DNA from: Hymenobacter crusticola
Lineage (GTDB): Bacteria; Bacteroidota; Bacteroidia; Cytophagales; Hymenobacteraceae
DNA length: 64,000 nucleotides
Direction of reading: 5' to 3'
NCBI RefSeq assembly: GCF_002154225.1
Contig: NZ_MTSE01000016.1
Coordinates: forward strand, 51,719-115,718
In this document: positions 25,084 to 33,767 of the stretch, piece by piece
Numbering within the stretch: position 1 is the stretch's first letter
Layout of the letters: each line of letters starts with the position of its first letter
Program-made: the position numbers and the translations under genes
Notes under the pieces: generated by a model
The model's database searches: none
What the model saw: only the letters and a program-made list of their open reading frames with translations
What the model was told of the DNA's origin: nothing

Positions 25084-25091
25084 TACCTTTG
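25084..25091 (+). promoter_or_regulatory. -7 promoter element
   Basis: TACCTTTG matches TAnnTTTG. The transcript should start near 25098, well before the SemiSWEET gene at 25462 and just ahead of a 70-codon frame at 25148. The gap 24981-25461 otherwise holds only the preceding terminator and that small frame. Confidence 0.5.
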
Positions 25092-25147
25092 TGGTTTCAC
25101 TTGCGGCGGATGATAGGTCCGTAGGCTGTTGCCCCCAACCGGCTGCT

Positions 25148-25360
25148 ATGCACCTAGGTTCGCAACAGCTTTTTTCAGCGCAGCTAGCTTTTCTGCTACG
25201 TTTTGTTTTGCTGCTTCACGCTCTTTTTTCTGGTATGTATTTCCCTTACGTCTGGCAGTTTACTGCCGAGGATGCCACGCGTACGCTCCGGTATCTGAAT
25301 CTCTGTTTCCAGGGTAGGAGCACCCTACTTCGCAGCTATCAAAAAGCCTGGCCTTACTAA
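25148..25360 (+). CDS. Possible small hydrophobic protein
   Basis: 70 codons starting MHLGSQQL, with a hydrophobic segment (LAFLLRFVLLLHALFSGMYF, about 13-32) and a charged C-terminus. It is supported only by the -7 element 57 bases upstream and an open frame. It could equally be the leader of the SemiSWEET transcript. Confidence 0.28.
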   Translation: MHLGSQQLFSAQLAFLLRFVLLLHALFSGMYFPYVWQFTAEDATRTLRYLNLCFQGRSTLLRSYQKAWPY

Positions 25361-25461
25361 AACAGGCCTTTCGTAACCGCCTTTTAGTTCTCGATCTAGC
25401 TTTAGCCAAAGCCTTAGGGCAGAGCTAAGTCAGGTCGTTTTGTTTCACTTACTCCACGCCT

Positions 25462-25749
25462 ATGACGTTCATCTCTGTACTCGGTCTGCTGGCCGCCCTT
25501 ATTACCACGGCTGCCTACATTCCGCAAGCTTACAAAACCATCCTCACCCGCTCGACGGCTAGCCTGTCGCTGCCCACGTATTCGATGCTCTTTGTGGGTA
25601 CCATGCTTTGGGTTGGGTACGCCCTAGCCATCGACAACGTGCCGGTGCTGGTGGCCAATGGCGTAACCGCCGTGCTTTCCGGCATCATCCTTTATTTGAA
25701 GCTAACGGCCAACTCAAGGCAAGAGCAACTAGTAGCGCAAGGTAAATAA
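25462..25749 (+). CDS. SemiSWEET sugar transporter
   Basis: A 95-residue membrane protein that forms dimers and moves small sugars down their gradient. It is the half-size bacterial version of SWEET transporters. Three helices are seen: 4-25 with the PQ-loop AYIPQAYKT (18-26), 40-58 (YSMLFVGTMLWVGYALA), and 62-83 (VLVANGVTAVLSGIILYLKL). SLSLPTYS precedes helix 2 as in the family. It converges with an AraC regulator that might control carbohydrate uptake, but no direct link is seen. Confidence 0.93.
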   Translation: MTFISVLGLLAALITTAAYIPQAYKTILTRSTASLSLPTYSMLFVGTMLWVGYALAIDNVPVLVANGVTAVLSGIILYLKLTANSRQEQLVAQGK

Positions 25750-25808
25750 GTCGGCCTGTGCAGCTAGGCACGCCTCTGAAGCAGAGCTACTTCCTTGAAA
25801 TAGCCTAG

Positions 25809-26663
25809 CTAGCTTGCCACGGCTTGCTGCTTGCGGTAGTCCGTCGGAGTTTGGCCGGTGAGCTTGAGAAAAGTGCGGTTGAAGTGCGACAAATTATTGA
25901 ATCCCACCGCGTAGCTCACTTCCATGATAGCCATGTCGCCCAGCAGCATCAGCCGGGCTTGGCTGATGCGGTATTCCTGCAAGAACCCGGTGAGCGTTTG
26001 GCCAGTCATCTTTTTGAAGTAGCGGCAAAAGGCCGGCACCGTCAGGTGCGTCAGGTCGGCCATTGCTTGCACCGTGATGGGCTCGGCGTAGTGCTGCTCG
26101 ATGTGCTGATATACCTCGCGGAGCCGTTGCTGCTCCCGAGCTTGCAGCGCCGACATACCCATATCGCCCTGCAGCTCGACCACGTCGGGTGCCTCAGCTA
26201 GCTCGTAAAGCAGCTGCAACAACGTAAGAAGGCGAGTAGGACCTGGTTGGGTGAGCATCTGGCGCAGTGTGGCTCCTACGGAAGCACGGGTAGCTGGCCC
26301 AAACGATAACCCCTGCCGAGAGCGAAAAAACAGCTGTTGCACAGCAGCTAGCTCAGGCCGTTGCAAAAACTGGTCGCCCATAAAATCTTCGCGCAGCTGC
26401 ACCACAATCTGCTCGAAGCTGCCTTGCTGCTCGTAACTGAAGCTCAGGTGCGGCAAGTTGGGCCCAATAAATACCAGTTCGCCTCCTTGGTAGCGGGAGA
26501 AATGCTGCCCGATGTGCCGCCGGCCACTGCCCCGCGGAATATAAACCAGCTCGTACTCAGGGTGATAATGCCACAGAATGTCGCGGTCTTGCGCGTGCGT
26601 GAAGTGCAGCAGGGTAAAGGAGCTACCCGGCGTGGGCTGAATCGGTTCAAACTCCAGTTTCAT
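25809..26663 (-). CDS. AraC-family regulator with cupin sensor domain
   Basis: 284 residues. The N-terminal cupin (about 15-110) has the metal/sugar-binding pattern HYHPEYELVYIPRGSGRRHIG and GGELVFIGPNLPHLSF. The C-terminal HTH pair (about 185-280) has ITVQAMADLTHLTVPAFCRY and MEVSYAVGFNNLSHFNRTF, followed by KLTGQTPTDYRKQ. This layout is common in regulators that respond to sugars. It is transcribed towards SemiSWEET. The 280-base gap upstream is A/T-rich and shared with the gene at 26944. Confidence 0.92.
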   Translation of the reverse strand: MKLEFEPIQPTPGSSFTLLHFTHAQDRDILWHYHPEYELVYIPRGSGRRHIGQHFSRYQGGELVFIGPNLPHLSFSYEQQGSFEQIVVQLREDFMGDQFLQRPELAAVQQLFFRSRQGLSFGPATRASVGATLRQMLTQPGPTRLLTLLQLLYELAEAPDVVELQGDMGMSALQAREQQRLREVYQHIEQHYAEPITVQAMADLTHLTVPAFCRYFKKMTGQTLTGFLQEYRISQARLMLLGDMAIMEVSYAVGFNNLSHFNRTFLKLTGQTPTDYRKQQAVAS

Positions 26664-26771
26664 GCACTATTAACGACCAACCGGCCAGAAAGATGCTCAA
26701 TAGGACAACACAACAGTAAAATAGTATCAGAAGCAACGAATATATAAGTAGTGTTATTTAAATAATATTTA

Positions 26772-26779
26772 TAATTTTG
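26772..26779 (+). promoter_or_regulatory. -7 promoter element
   Basis: TAATTTTG fits TAnnTTTG within an A/T-rich stretch (26664-26780), 165 bases before the gene at 26944. Confidence 0.4.
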
Positions 26780-26943
26780 CACTTATAAGCTACTGCTTAG
26801 GTCGCTCCGCTTGCTGCACTACCCGCTTGGTTGGCACGCACGGGTTTTTGCCAATCAATGGCAACTACGACCAGCTAATCAGTTTCTTCTGGACTTGCCA
26901 GAACTCACTCGATGCTCAGTAGGCATCTTAACTCGATCTTCCA

Positions 26944-27396
26944 ATGGCTCAATCACTCCTATTTGCTAATTCCTCTGGTTCAGTTCTGTGGGCACCCGAA
27001 GTGCCTTGCTTGATGGTACGTTTCCACGGTGCCGTGAACCCACCCCACTACCAGCACCTCATGGACCAGGGCCTAGCCCTCTATAACCAGCACGCCTCCG
27101 CTGATGCGCCTGCCAGCTGGATCGTGGACGTGCGCCAGCTCGACACCCTGCCAAACACCGTGCGCCACTGGACCGCCACCGATTGGCAGCCGCGCGCCTA
27201 CGCGGCAGGGTTGCGGCACTTACGCTTCGTGGAACCCGAGCACAGCACGCGTCAGCTTGCTATGCAGCTGCACACGGCTACGCAAGAAGCAGCCATAGAG
27301 GAACGCTGCCAGCTGACGCAGCACGAAACGTTAAGCGCCGCCATTCAGCAGGCGCAGCAAGCCACCGCGGTATACACTGCCGCCGATTATCAGTAG
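26944..27396 (+). CDS. Small protein of unknown function (possible STAS-like fold)
   Basis: A 150-residue soluble protein. An alternating beta/helix pattern is visible: VPCLMVRFHGAVNPPHYQHLM (20-40), SWIVDVRQLDTLP (58-70), AAGLRHLRFVEPEH, and a helical Gln/Ala-rich C-terminus. The arrangement is like short STAS/SEC14-like domains reported in Cytophagales, but I see no diagnostic residue. It is a single gene behind its own A/T-rich promoter region. Confidence 0.55.
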   Translation: MAQSLLFANSSGSVLWAPEVPCLMVRFHGAVNPPHYQHLMDQGLALYNQHASADAPASWIVDVRQLDTLPNTVRHWTATDWQPRAYAAGLRHLRFVEPEHSTRQLAMQLHTATQEAAIEERCQLTQHETLSAAIQQAQQATAVYTAADYQ

Positions 27397-27496
27397 GGAA
27401 CAACAGCGCTAGGTCGGGCAGCCGTGGCTGCCTTAACTCTCCGAAGTCAGACTCGTTGAGTAGGTAGTAACCATATCCAACCTAGCGCTACTCCCC

Positions 27497-28084
27497 ATGA
27501 ACCGAAAGAACTTCTTGCGCCTGGGCGGCGCCTCCACCCTTGGCTTACTGGCTTCTCAGCTGCTAGCCGGCACAACGGCGCCAGCGCCCGAAACCTACCT
27601 TTTTCAGGACGACGGCCGCATTCCCAACAGTCGCTACCCCTTGCTGGTGTACCGCAAGGCATTTTCGGCGGCTGGCTCCGAGGGGGCAGCGTGGCTGGAA
27701 AAGCATTTTGCGGCGAACAACTGGACGAACTCCTGGCGCAACGGGGTCTTTCCGTATCATCATTACCACAGCATTTCGCACGAAGTCTTGGGCGTATATA
27801 GCGGCTCGGCGCTACTGCACCTAGGTGGCGAAAAGGGCAAGCAGGTCCGCGTACAAGCCGGCGATATTTTGGTTATTCCGGCCGGCGTGGGTCACAAGAA
27901 AATGGAGGCGTCATCCGATTTTGGAGTGGTGGGCGCTTACCCCGACGGGCGCACCTACGACGTGCTACGCGGCGAACCCGGCGAGCGGCCCCGCGCCGAC
28001 CAGAATATTGCCGCGCTTCCTCGCCCCGCCACCGATCCGCTCACTGGCAACCAAGGCGGCGTATCCCAGCACTGGACGGCGTAA
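27497..28084 (+). CDS. Exported cupin-domain protein (YjlB-like)
   Basis: 195 residues. The N-terminus MNRKNFLRLGGASTLGLLAS looks like a signal or twin-arginine-like sequence, but without an RR pair. The cupin core has YHHYHSISHEVLGVYSG (about 90-106) and VQAGDILVIPAGVGHKKM (about 118-135), with metal-ligand histidines and GxxxIPAGxxH in the usual places. This is the YjlB-type single cupin; its substrate is unknown. It converges with a DinB-family gene. Confidence 0.85.
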   Translation: MNRKNFLRLGGASTLGLLASQLLAGTTAPAPETYLFQDDGRIPNSRYPLLVYRKAFSAAGSEGAAWLEKHFAANNWTNSWRNGVFPYHHYHSISHEVLGVYSGSALLHLGGEKGKQVRVQAGDILVIPAGVGHKKMEASSDFGVVGAYPDGRTYDVLRGEPGERPRADQNIAALPRPATDPLTGNQGGVSQHWTA

Positions 28085-28154
28085 GATGCTAGCTTATCAT
28101 TCCGAGCCGTGAGCGGAAGGTAAGCTACGTACCGAGGGCAGCAACCCAGAACCT

Positions 28155-28688
28155 TCAGGCTGTTCGGAACGGCAGGCCGGCTTGCAGCACCCGCGCCGTC
28201 ACGAGCAATTGCCCTAGGTGGCGCATGGTGTGCTCGGCGGCGTGCACAAACAAACCTAGCTTGGTCGAAGGCAGCTGGGCCCGCCCGACGCCGCGCGGCT
28301 CCGATAACGTTGTTTCGTCGGTGGCGCGCAGCTCGGCCAGCGCTTGGTCTACTTGCTGGTCGAAGGCGCGCACGAGGTCGGCGACGTGGCACGGCGGCTG
28401 CGGGCACTGGCCTTCAACCGATAAGGCTTGTAGCTGCGCGGGGCTAAGCGCCTCTTGGCGGGCGTAGGTAAACAGGCGGTCGAGGACGCCAGTGAGGTGT
28501 TGCAGATGAAAGCCGACCGAGGCCACGCCGGCCGGTCGCTCCCAAAGCAGGTCTTCGGGGAAATCGAGCAGGAGCTTGTCGAGTTCTTCGCGGGCTTGCA
28601 GAAGCGCGTGCGCAACGGGCTGAAGCAGTGACGGCATATCGGGCAGTGGGCCGCGCAGCCACACTTCGCGGGGGTCGGAGGAAGTCAT
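28155..28688 (-). CDS. DinB/DfsB-family four-helix protein
   Basis: A 177-residue soluble four-helix bundle of the DinB superfamily, many of which are thiol transferases binding a metal by three histidines. Candidate ligands are the H in GFHLQHL (about 60-65) and the pair in FVHAAEHTMRHLGQLL (about 147-162). The start ATG at 28688 faces the PLP aminotransferase gene across a 169-base divergent gap. That gap contains CTGA-N6-TCAG (28759-28772), a weak match to the operator seen around 56-61 kb. Confidence 0.85.
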   Translation of the reverse strand: MTSSDPREVWLRGPLPDMPSLLQPVAHALLQAREELDKLLLDFPEDLLWERPAGVASVGFHLQHLTGVLDRLFTYARQEALSPAQLQALSVEGQCPQPPCHVADLVRAFDQQVDQALAELRATDETTLSEPRGVGRAQLPSTKLGLFVHAAEHTMRHLGQLLVTARVLQAGLPFRTA

Positions 28689-28857
28689 AAGCGGTTAACC
28701 CGAAAAGCTAGGGTAGGGTTGGCAAAGCCGGAGTATACGGCAACTTTATCGCTCAAAACTGACCAAATTCAGCCTCAGAAATATAATTCGCGGCGAAGGT
28801 TAGCGGCAATCCTCGTATTTTTCGGAGATTTTTGGCTCTTGGCCCTTTAGTACGAGC

Positions 28858-30093
28858 ATGTTAGAAGTATCCCAGCGCGGCCGCGCCATGCCGGTGTCGC
28901 CTTATCGAAAACTAACCCCCTTCGCCGATGAAGCGAAGCAGCGGGGCGTTCATGTGTACCACCTCAACATCGGGCAGCCCGATATTGAAACCCCTCCGGC
29001 CATGATGGCGGCGGTGCAGCAAGCGGATATCCGGGTGCTGGAATACAGCCCCAGCGCGGGCAGCGTAAGCTACCGCCAAAAGCTAGCGGCGTACTACCAA
29101 CGTGCCGGCATGAACGTAGTGCCCGACGATATTTTGGTGACGTCGGGGGGCAGCGAGGCTATTTTCTTCGCTATGATGAGCTGCCTCAATCCCGGCGACG
29201 AAGTCATTGTGCCCGAGCCGTTTTACGGTGCCTACACGGCGTTTGCCATTGCCACTACGGTGAATATCGTACCCGTCACCTCCACCATGGACGAGGGCTT
29301 TGCCCTGCCGGCCATTAGTGAGTTTGAGAAGGTAATTACGCCCCGCACCAAGGCCATCCTGATCTGCAATCCCAACAACCCCACGGGGTACGTGTACAGC
29401 CGCACCGAGCTAGAGCAGATGCGCGACTTGTGCTTGCGCCACAACCTGTACTTCCTCTCCGATGAAGCCTACCGCGAGTTTTGCTACGACAGCGAGTACT
29501 TCAGCGCGTTTCAGCTGGAAGGCGCCGAGGAACACGTGGTGCTGCTCGACACCGTATCGAAACGCTACAGCGCCTGCGGTGCCCGCCTAGGGGCCCTCGT
29601 TACGAAGAACAAACAGCTGCAAGCCACCGCGCTGAAGTTTGCCCAAATGCGCGTGAGCGCACCGGGCTTGTCGCAGCTTATGGGTGAGGCCGCCACCGAG
29701 CTGCCCGATTCGTACTTCGAGCACACTAAAGCCGAGTACACGGCCCGCCGCGACCTGATGGTGAGCCGCTTGCGCGCCATGCCGGGGGTATATTGCCCCG
29801 TGCCCGGTGGTGCCTTCTACGTGGTAGCCCGCCTGCCCGTGGATGATAGTGAGAAGTTCTGCCAGTGGCTGCTAGAGGCTTTCACTTACGACAACCAGAC
29901 GGTGATGCTGTCACCTGGTGCTGGCTTTTACGCTACCCCTGGCCTCGGCAACGACGAAGTGCGCCTAGCTTACGTGCTGAACCTCGACGACCTGAACGTG
30001 GCCCTCACCTGCCTCGAAAAAGGGTTGGCTGCGTACCCCGGCCGCAAGCACGCGCCCGAGGAAACGGCCGTGTTGCAGGAAGCAAAAGCCTAA
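28858..30093 (+). CDS. PLP-dependent aminotransferase, fold type I (aspartate aminotransferase-like)
   Basis: 411 residues. The lysine that binds PLP is K235 in DTVSKRYSACGARLG. NPNNPTGYVY (171-180) and SDEAYREF (201-208) are the cofactor-binding segments, and GQPDIETP (39-46) is the N-terminal substrate loop of the AspC/aromatic aminotransferase class. The amino-acid substrate cannot be read from the sequence. Like the aminotransferase at 23282, it is not in a biosynthetic operon. A terminator follows. Confidence 0.92.
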   Translation: MLEVSQRGRAMPVSPYRKLTPFADEAKQRGVHVYHLNIGQPDIETPPAMMAAVQQADIRVLEYSPSAGSVSYRQKLAAYYQRAGMNVVPDDILVTSGGSEAIFFAMMSCLNPGDEVIVPEPFYGAYTAFAIATTVNIVPVTSTMDEGFALPAISEFEKVITPRTKAILICNPNNPTGYVYSRTELEQMRDLCLRHNLYFLSDEAYREFCYDSEYFSAFQLEGAEEHVVLLDTVSKRYSACGARLGALVTKNKQLQATALKFAQMRVSAPGLSQLMGEAATELPDSYFEHTKAEYTARRDLMVSRLRAMPGVYCPVPGGAFYVVARLPVDDSEKFCQWLLEAFTYDNQTVMLSPGAGFYATPGLGNDEVRLAYVLNLDDLNVALTCLEKGLAAYPGRKHAPEETAVLQEAKA

Positions 30094-30145
30094 TCGCCCC
30101 AACGACGTGGAGGTGGCGTAACACCCAACAGTTCTGTTACATTGG

Positions 30146-30178
30146 TAGGCCGGCGCTTTTGCCGGCCTATTCTTTTTT
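30146..30178 (+). terminator. Terminator of the PLP aminotransferase gene
   Basis: A 9-bp perfect stem (30146-30154 with 30161-30169, TAGGCCGGC arms) followed by TTCTTTTTTC. Confidence 0.88.
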
Positions 30179-30188
30179 CTCCTAGCTT

Positions 30189-30851
30189 ATGCCCCAGCCC
30201 GCCCCGCCCCTCGCGGCTACGCAACGCAAGAACTCGGCAGCTCTCCGCTTCTGGCACTGGACCAGCGCTTTGCTCATCCTAGGTCTGCTGATTACCATCT
30301 TGTTTCAGTTTGTGATTGTGAAAGCCCGCGAGGCGGGGCCGCTCTTTCAAGAAACCTTGCAAAAGAGCAACATCACGCTTACGAAGGAGCAGGCTAGGTC
30401 ACTCACGCGCATCATCTCGCACCGCATCTGGGATTGGCACATTTACCTAGGTGTTGGGCTTTCTGCTCTGCTTGTGTTTCGCCTTATCACGGAGTTCACC
30501 CAGCCCGCCACCCAGAAGTTTTCCGCCAAGCTGCGGCAAGTGCAGAAGCTGTTCCGCGAGGTAGGCGCCGATAGCCCCGACTATCGTCATTCGGTATTTG
30601 TGAAATATTCCTACCTGTTTTTCTACATCACGCTGGTAGTGATGGTGATAACTGGCTTAGCGTTAATTTACGCCGACGATGTCGCCTTCTTGCACGCCGC
30701 GGAACACAGTATCAAAGAAGTGCACAACTTCACGATGTACCTGATTATAGCCTTTACCGCGCTGCACATCATCGGGGTGGTGCGCGCCGAACTGACGACG
30801 GATAAAGGCATCGTGTCGGATATGATCAACGGGGGCGAGCAGTCGAGCTAG
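30189..30851 (+). CDS. Cytochrome b561-like membrane heme protein
   Basis: A 220-residue protein with four transmembrane helices (about 24-46, 82-102, 138-162, 178-200). Candidate heme-ligand histidines are H23 (RFWHW), H84 (WDWHIYLG), H179 (KEVHNF) and H193 (ALHIIGV), as in the cytochrome b561/Ni-hydrogenase b-subunit group that binds two hemes. The helix 1-2 loop (47-75) is long and charged. It probably passes electrons between quinone and a partner not found here. The next gene codes for another membrane protein and may be in the same transcript (54-base gap). Confidence 0.85.
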   Translation: MPQPAPPLAATQRKNSAALRFWHWTSALLILGLLITILFQFVIVKAREAGPLFQETLQKSNITLTKEQARSLTRIISHRIWDWHIYLGVGLSALLVFRLITEFTQPATQKFSAKLRQVQKLFREVGADSPDYRHSVFVKYSYLFFYITLVVMVITGLALIYADDVAFLHAAEHSIKEVHNFTMYLIIAFTALHIIGVVRAELTTDKGIVSDMINGGEQSS

Positions 30852-30905
30852 CCTCTGCTCTGGTCCGGCACATGGATATTCAGCTTACCTAATCCGCTCT
30901 GTTTT

Positions 30906-31541
30906 ATGCTGTACCAGATAGTTGGCGTTCTGTTGTTGCCTATCCTAGGTATTGATCTGTTACTTGTTGTTGCACTCTATTTTTTACCGAGAATAAAGGG
31001 GCAATCGACCAGGATTCTGTGCTACAGCTTCGTGCTCCTCTTGGCACTAGTAACCTCCTTTTTCAAACTGCTCCGCACTTCTCCTAGTACACTGGCATCC
31101 ACGCCGGTACACGTCACCGTCGAGAGTGAGCACTCCGACCTATTGCGCAGCTTCTATTATATCAAGCAGTATCACGGACGAATGTTCGCTACCTGGAAAA
31201 GCTACATGCCAGGTAAGAGCAGTGATGCGGTACTAGAAGGCGAGGATGTTAAGCTGTTTTTGACGATGCAGCGAGATAATCAGTGGCTGATTACTCCAAT
31301 CTATCCCATTCCCTCCACCGGCGAAGCCATTGTCGACCTAGACACAGCGCGCTTCCTGCCCGACCAGACTGGCGCCGTAACGCAAGCCGTTGTGGCTTAC
31401 CGTAAGTGGGAAGCCGGCAATTATCTTTCCAGCGTCCTCACGCTTGTGCTGGTCGTTCTCTTGGTTCAGCGGCTCTGGTACCTAGGCCCTAGCACAACGA
31501 AAGCTCACCCAAACGCACCTTTGAAGCTTGGCCTCTCCTAA
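30906..31541 (+). CDS. Membrane protein of unknown function
   Basis: 211 residues. Two N-terminal helices (about 3-28 and 37-56) and one near the C-terminus (about 171-190) enclose an extracytoplasmic domain of about 110 residues with mixed beta pattern (HVTVESEHSDLLRSFYYI, then KLFLTMQRDNQWLITPIYPI). I do not recognise the family. It directly follows the cytochrome b gene. Confidence 0.6.
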   Translation: MLYQIVGVLLLPILGIDLLLVVALYFLPRIKGQSTRILCYSFVLLLALVTSFFKLLRTSPSTLASTPVHVTVESEHSDLLRSFYYIKQYHGRMFATWKSYMPGKSSDAVLEGEDVKLFLTMQRDNQWLITPIYPIPSTGEAIVDLDTARFLPDQTGAVTQAVVAYRKWEAGNYLSSVLTLVLVVLLVQRLWYLGPSTTKAHPNAPLKLGLS

Positions 31542-31637
31542 GACAGTCCTATTCATCATCTTTTGATTGCTGAATTAGCTACGGCTGCTCGTTTCCCGTA
31601 TGGCTTTCAAATTGTTACACCACGAACCATACCCCTC

Positions 31638-32609
31638 ATGGAACCTAGTCCAACTACTGATGGCATTGCGGCCTGGGGCGACTCCCTCACCGCTGGCGCG
31701 GGTGGCACGCCCTACCCTACCTTCCTAACCCAGCTTAGTGGCCTGCTGGTGTACAACGGCGGCATTGGGGGCGAAACGTCCGTTCAGATTAGAAACCGGA
31801 TGCTGGCCGATACGGACAAGCATGCTTGGCCCACCATTATTTGGGCAGGCCGCAACGACTCCGACCAGTTGGAGCAGGTGAAAGCGAACATTGCCGCCAT
31901 GGTGGGGGCCTTGCCGCATACCAACTACGTGGTACTCTCCATCCTGAACGGCTCGGGAGAAGGCCACGGCACGTACGGCTACGGGGTAGTAACTTCGTTG
32001 AACCACGATTTGGCAGCGCTTTATGGCAGCCATTACCTCGATGTACGCACGTTCTTAGTGTCGCAGTACAACCCTAGCCTAGCGCAGGATGTGACAGACC
32101 ACGAGGCCGATGTACCCCCTACCTCCCTGCGCAACGACTTCCTGCACTTGTCGTCGGCTGGCTACGCGTTGGTCGCCAACTTTATTCAATCGAACAGCAG
32201 CATTTTACTCGGAACTACCCATCCTATGCCTACGTCCACGTCCAATGTTTTGCACGAACCTTCCATCTTAGGCAAGGTTACGCAGGTGGCCACCAACGCC
32301 ACCGACGACCTAGCCGAGTGGCGCTCGACCGACGGCAATACCGTCACGATGGGGAAAGATGCGAATGGTTTGACTGCCTCCGGCACCCTGTACCTCAACA
32401 GCGGCAGCAACACGGTGCTGCAAGCGGCCAACAGCACCGCTGTCGAAATCAGCGCCAGCGCGCTGTACGTTAAGCAAAACATGATTCAGGAAGCCGGCAA
32501 TTTGGAATTTAGCAATGCCGCAAACGGGGTCATTCTGCAAGCCCCCAACGGCGGACGTTTCCTCATCACGGTCAGCGACTCGGGTGAGCTAACGACAGTA
32601 GCGTTGTAA
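31638..32609 (+). CDS. SGNH/GDSL hydrolase with a tail-fibre-like C-terminal part
   Basis: 323 residues from ATG 31638 (open TTG extension to 31563 rejected). The hydrolase domain covers about 8-190: AAWGDSLTAGAGG (S16 nucleophile), the YNGGIGGET oxyanion segment, WAGRND, and the DFLHLSSAGY Asp-His pair. Residues about 200-323 are a Ser/Thr/Asn-rich beta repeat (TLYLNSGSNTVLQAANSTAV, NLEFSNAANGVILQAPNGG) resembling the shaft or tip of phage tail fibres and surface spikes. No signal peptide is seen. It presumably de-esterifies a polysaccharide or lipid, with substrate unknown. Confidence 0.82.
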   Translation: MEPSPTTDGIAAWGDSLTAGAGGTPYPTFLTQLSGLLVYNGGIGGETSVQIRNRMLADTDKHAWPTIIWAGRNDSDQLEQVKANIAAMVGALPHTNYVVLSILNGSGEGHGTYGYGVVTSLNHDLAALYGSHYLDVRTFLVSQYNPSLAQDVTDHEADVPPTSLRNDFLHLSSAGYALVANFIQSNSSILLGTTHPMPTSTSNVLHEPSILGKVTQVATNATDDLAEWRSTDGNTVTMGKDANGLTASGTLYLNSGSNTVLQAANSTAVEISASALYVKQNMIQEAGNLEFSNAANGVILQAPNGGRFLITVSDSGELTTVAL

Positions 32610-32623
32610 ACCCATTACCACTA

Positions 32624-32660
32624 AAAAAGCCCGGCTTCTACGAGAGAAACCGGGCTTTTT
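32624..32660. terminator. Bidirectional terminator
   Basis: An 11-bp perfect stem (32624-32634 with 32650-32660, AAAAAGCCCGG arms) with T runs on both strands. It lies between the SGNH hydrolase and alcohol dehydrogenase genes, which converge. Confidence 0.9.
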
Positions 32661-32679
32661 CTATGAGCAAATGCTAGCC

Positions 32680-33726
32680 TTACAGCGTGGCAATGTCAAT
32701 CACGAAGCGGTACTTCACGTCGCCTTTCAGCATGCGTTCGTAGGCCTCGTTGATATCGGCAATGTTGATTAGCTCAATGTCCGATACGATGTTGTGCTCG
32801 GCGCAGAAATCCAGCATTTCCTGGGTTTCGGCAATGCCACCAATCAGCGAGCCGGCAATGCGGCGGCGGTTGCTGATGAGGTTGAAAGCGTGAATGTGCG
32901 GCGCTTCCGAAGGCACCCCTAGCAGAATCATGGTGCCGTCGCGGCGCAACAGGTTCACGTAGGCAGCTAGGTCGAGCTGGGCCGATACGGTGTTGATGAT
33001 GAAATCGAAGTAGTTGGTTACGCTTTTCAGCTGCTCTTCATCCTTCGTCACCACAAACTTGTGGGCACCTAGCTCTTTGGCGTCGGCTTCTTTGTTGGGC
33101 GAGGTGCTGAGCACCGTTACTTCGGCACCCATCGCGGCGGCTAGCTTCACAGCCATGTGGCCGAGGCCACCCAGACCCATCACGGCTACGCGGTGCCCTG
33201 GGCCTACTTTCCACTGCCGCAAGGGCGAGTAAGTAGTAATGCCGGCACACAGCAGCGGAGCCACGCGGGCGAGGTCGAGCTTGTCGGATACTTTCAGCGT
33301 GTACTTTTCATCCACCACGATCTGGTTGGAGTAGCCGCCGTAGGTGGGCGCGCCGCTCTCAATCTCGCGGCTGTTGTAGGTGCCCACCATGCCGGTGGTT
33401 TCGCAGTACTGCTCTAGGCCTTCTTGGCAGCTAGGGCAAGTGCGGCACGAATCGACCATACAGCCGACGCCCGCTAGGTCGCCGACTTTGAAGTTCTTTA
33501 CATGGTCGCCGACTTTGCTAATGCGGCCCACGATTTCGTGGCCGGGCACCATCGGGAAGATGGAGCCGCCCCATTCGTCGCGTATTTGGTGCAAGTCGGA
33601 GTGGCACACGCCACAAAACTGAATGTCGATGAGCACATCGTGGGGTCCGACCTCACGGCGCTCGAAATTGAAAGGCGCGAGGGGGACTTTCACAGCTTCC
33701 GCTGCATAGCCTTTTACTGGAATCAT
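32680..33726 (-). CDS. Zinc-dependent alcohol dehydrogenase / aldehyde reductase (YahK-CAD type)
   Basis: A 348-residue medium-chain dehydrogenase that interconverts aldehydes and alcohols. Catalytic zinc ligands are the Cys of CGVCHSDLH (38-46) and GHE (62-64). The structural-zinc cysteines are in CRTCPSCQEGLEQYC (94-108). The Rossmann loop is GLGGLGHMAVK (about 183-193), and the strand end STSPNKEADA indicates NADP preference as in YahK and cinnamyl alcohol dehydrogenases. It lies 41 bases after the nitrilase gene in the same direction; a functional link is possible but not shown. Confidence 0.93.
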   Translation of the reverse strand: MIPVKGYAAEAVKVPLAPFNFERREVGPHDVLIDIQFCGVCHSDLHQIRDEWGGSIFPMVPGHEIVGRISKVGDHVKNFKVGDLAGVGCMVDSCRTCPSCQEGLEQYCETTGMVGTYNSREIESGAPTYGGYSNQIVVDEKYTLKVSDKLDLARVAPLLCAGITTYSPLRQWKVGPGHRVAVMGLGGLGHMAVKLAAAMGAEVTVLSTSPNKEADAKELGAHKFVVTKDEEQLKSVTNYFDFIINTVSAQLDLAAYVNLLRRDGTMILLGVPSEAPHIHAFNLISNRRRIAGSLIGGIAETQEMLDFCAEHNIVSDIELINIADINEAYERMLKGDVKYRFVIDIATL

Positions 33727-33767
33727 AAAGTTGGTTTTGGAGAAGGGTAAACGCGGTTCAGTCCCTC

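Noticed and set aside
28758..28773. A further FNR-like operator (ACTGA-N6-TCAGC) before the PLP aminotransferase
   Set aside because: Only the 4+4 core matches, which is expected about once in 64 kb by chance; not counted in the regulon.
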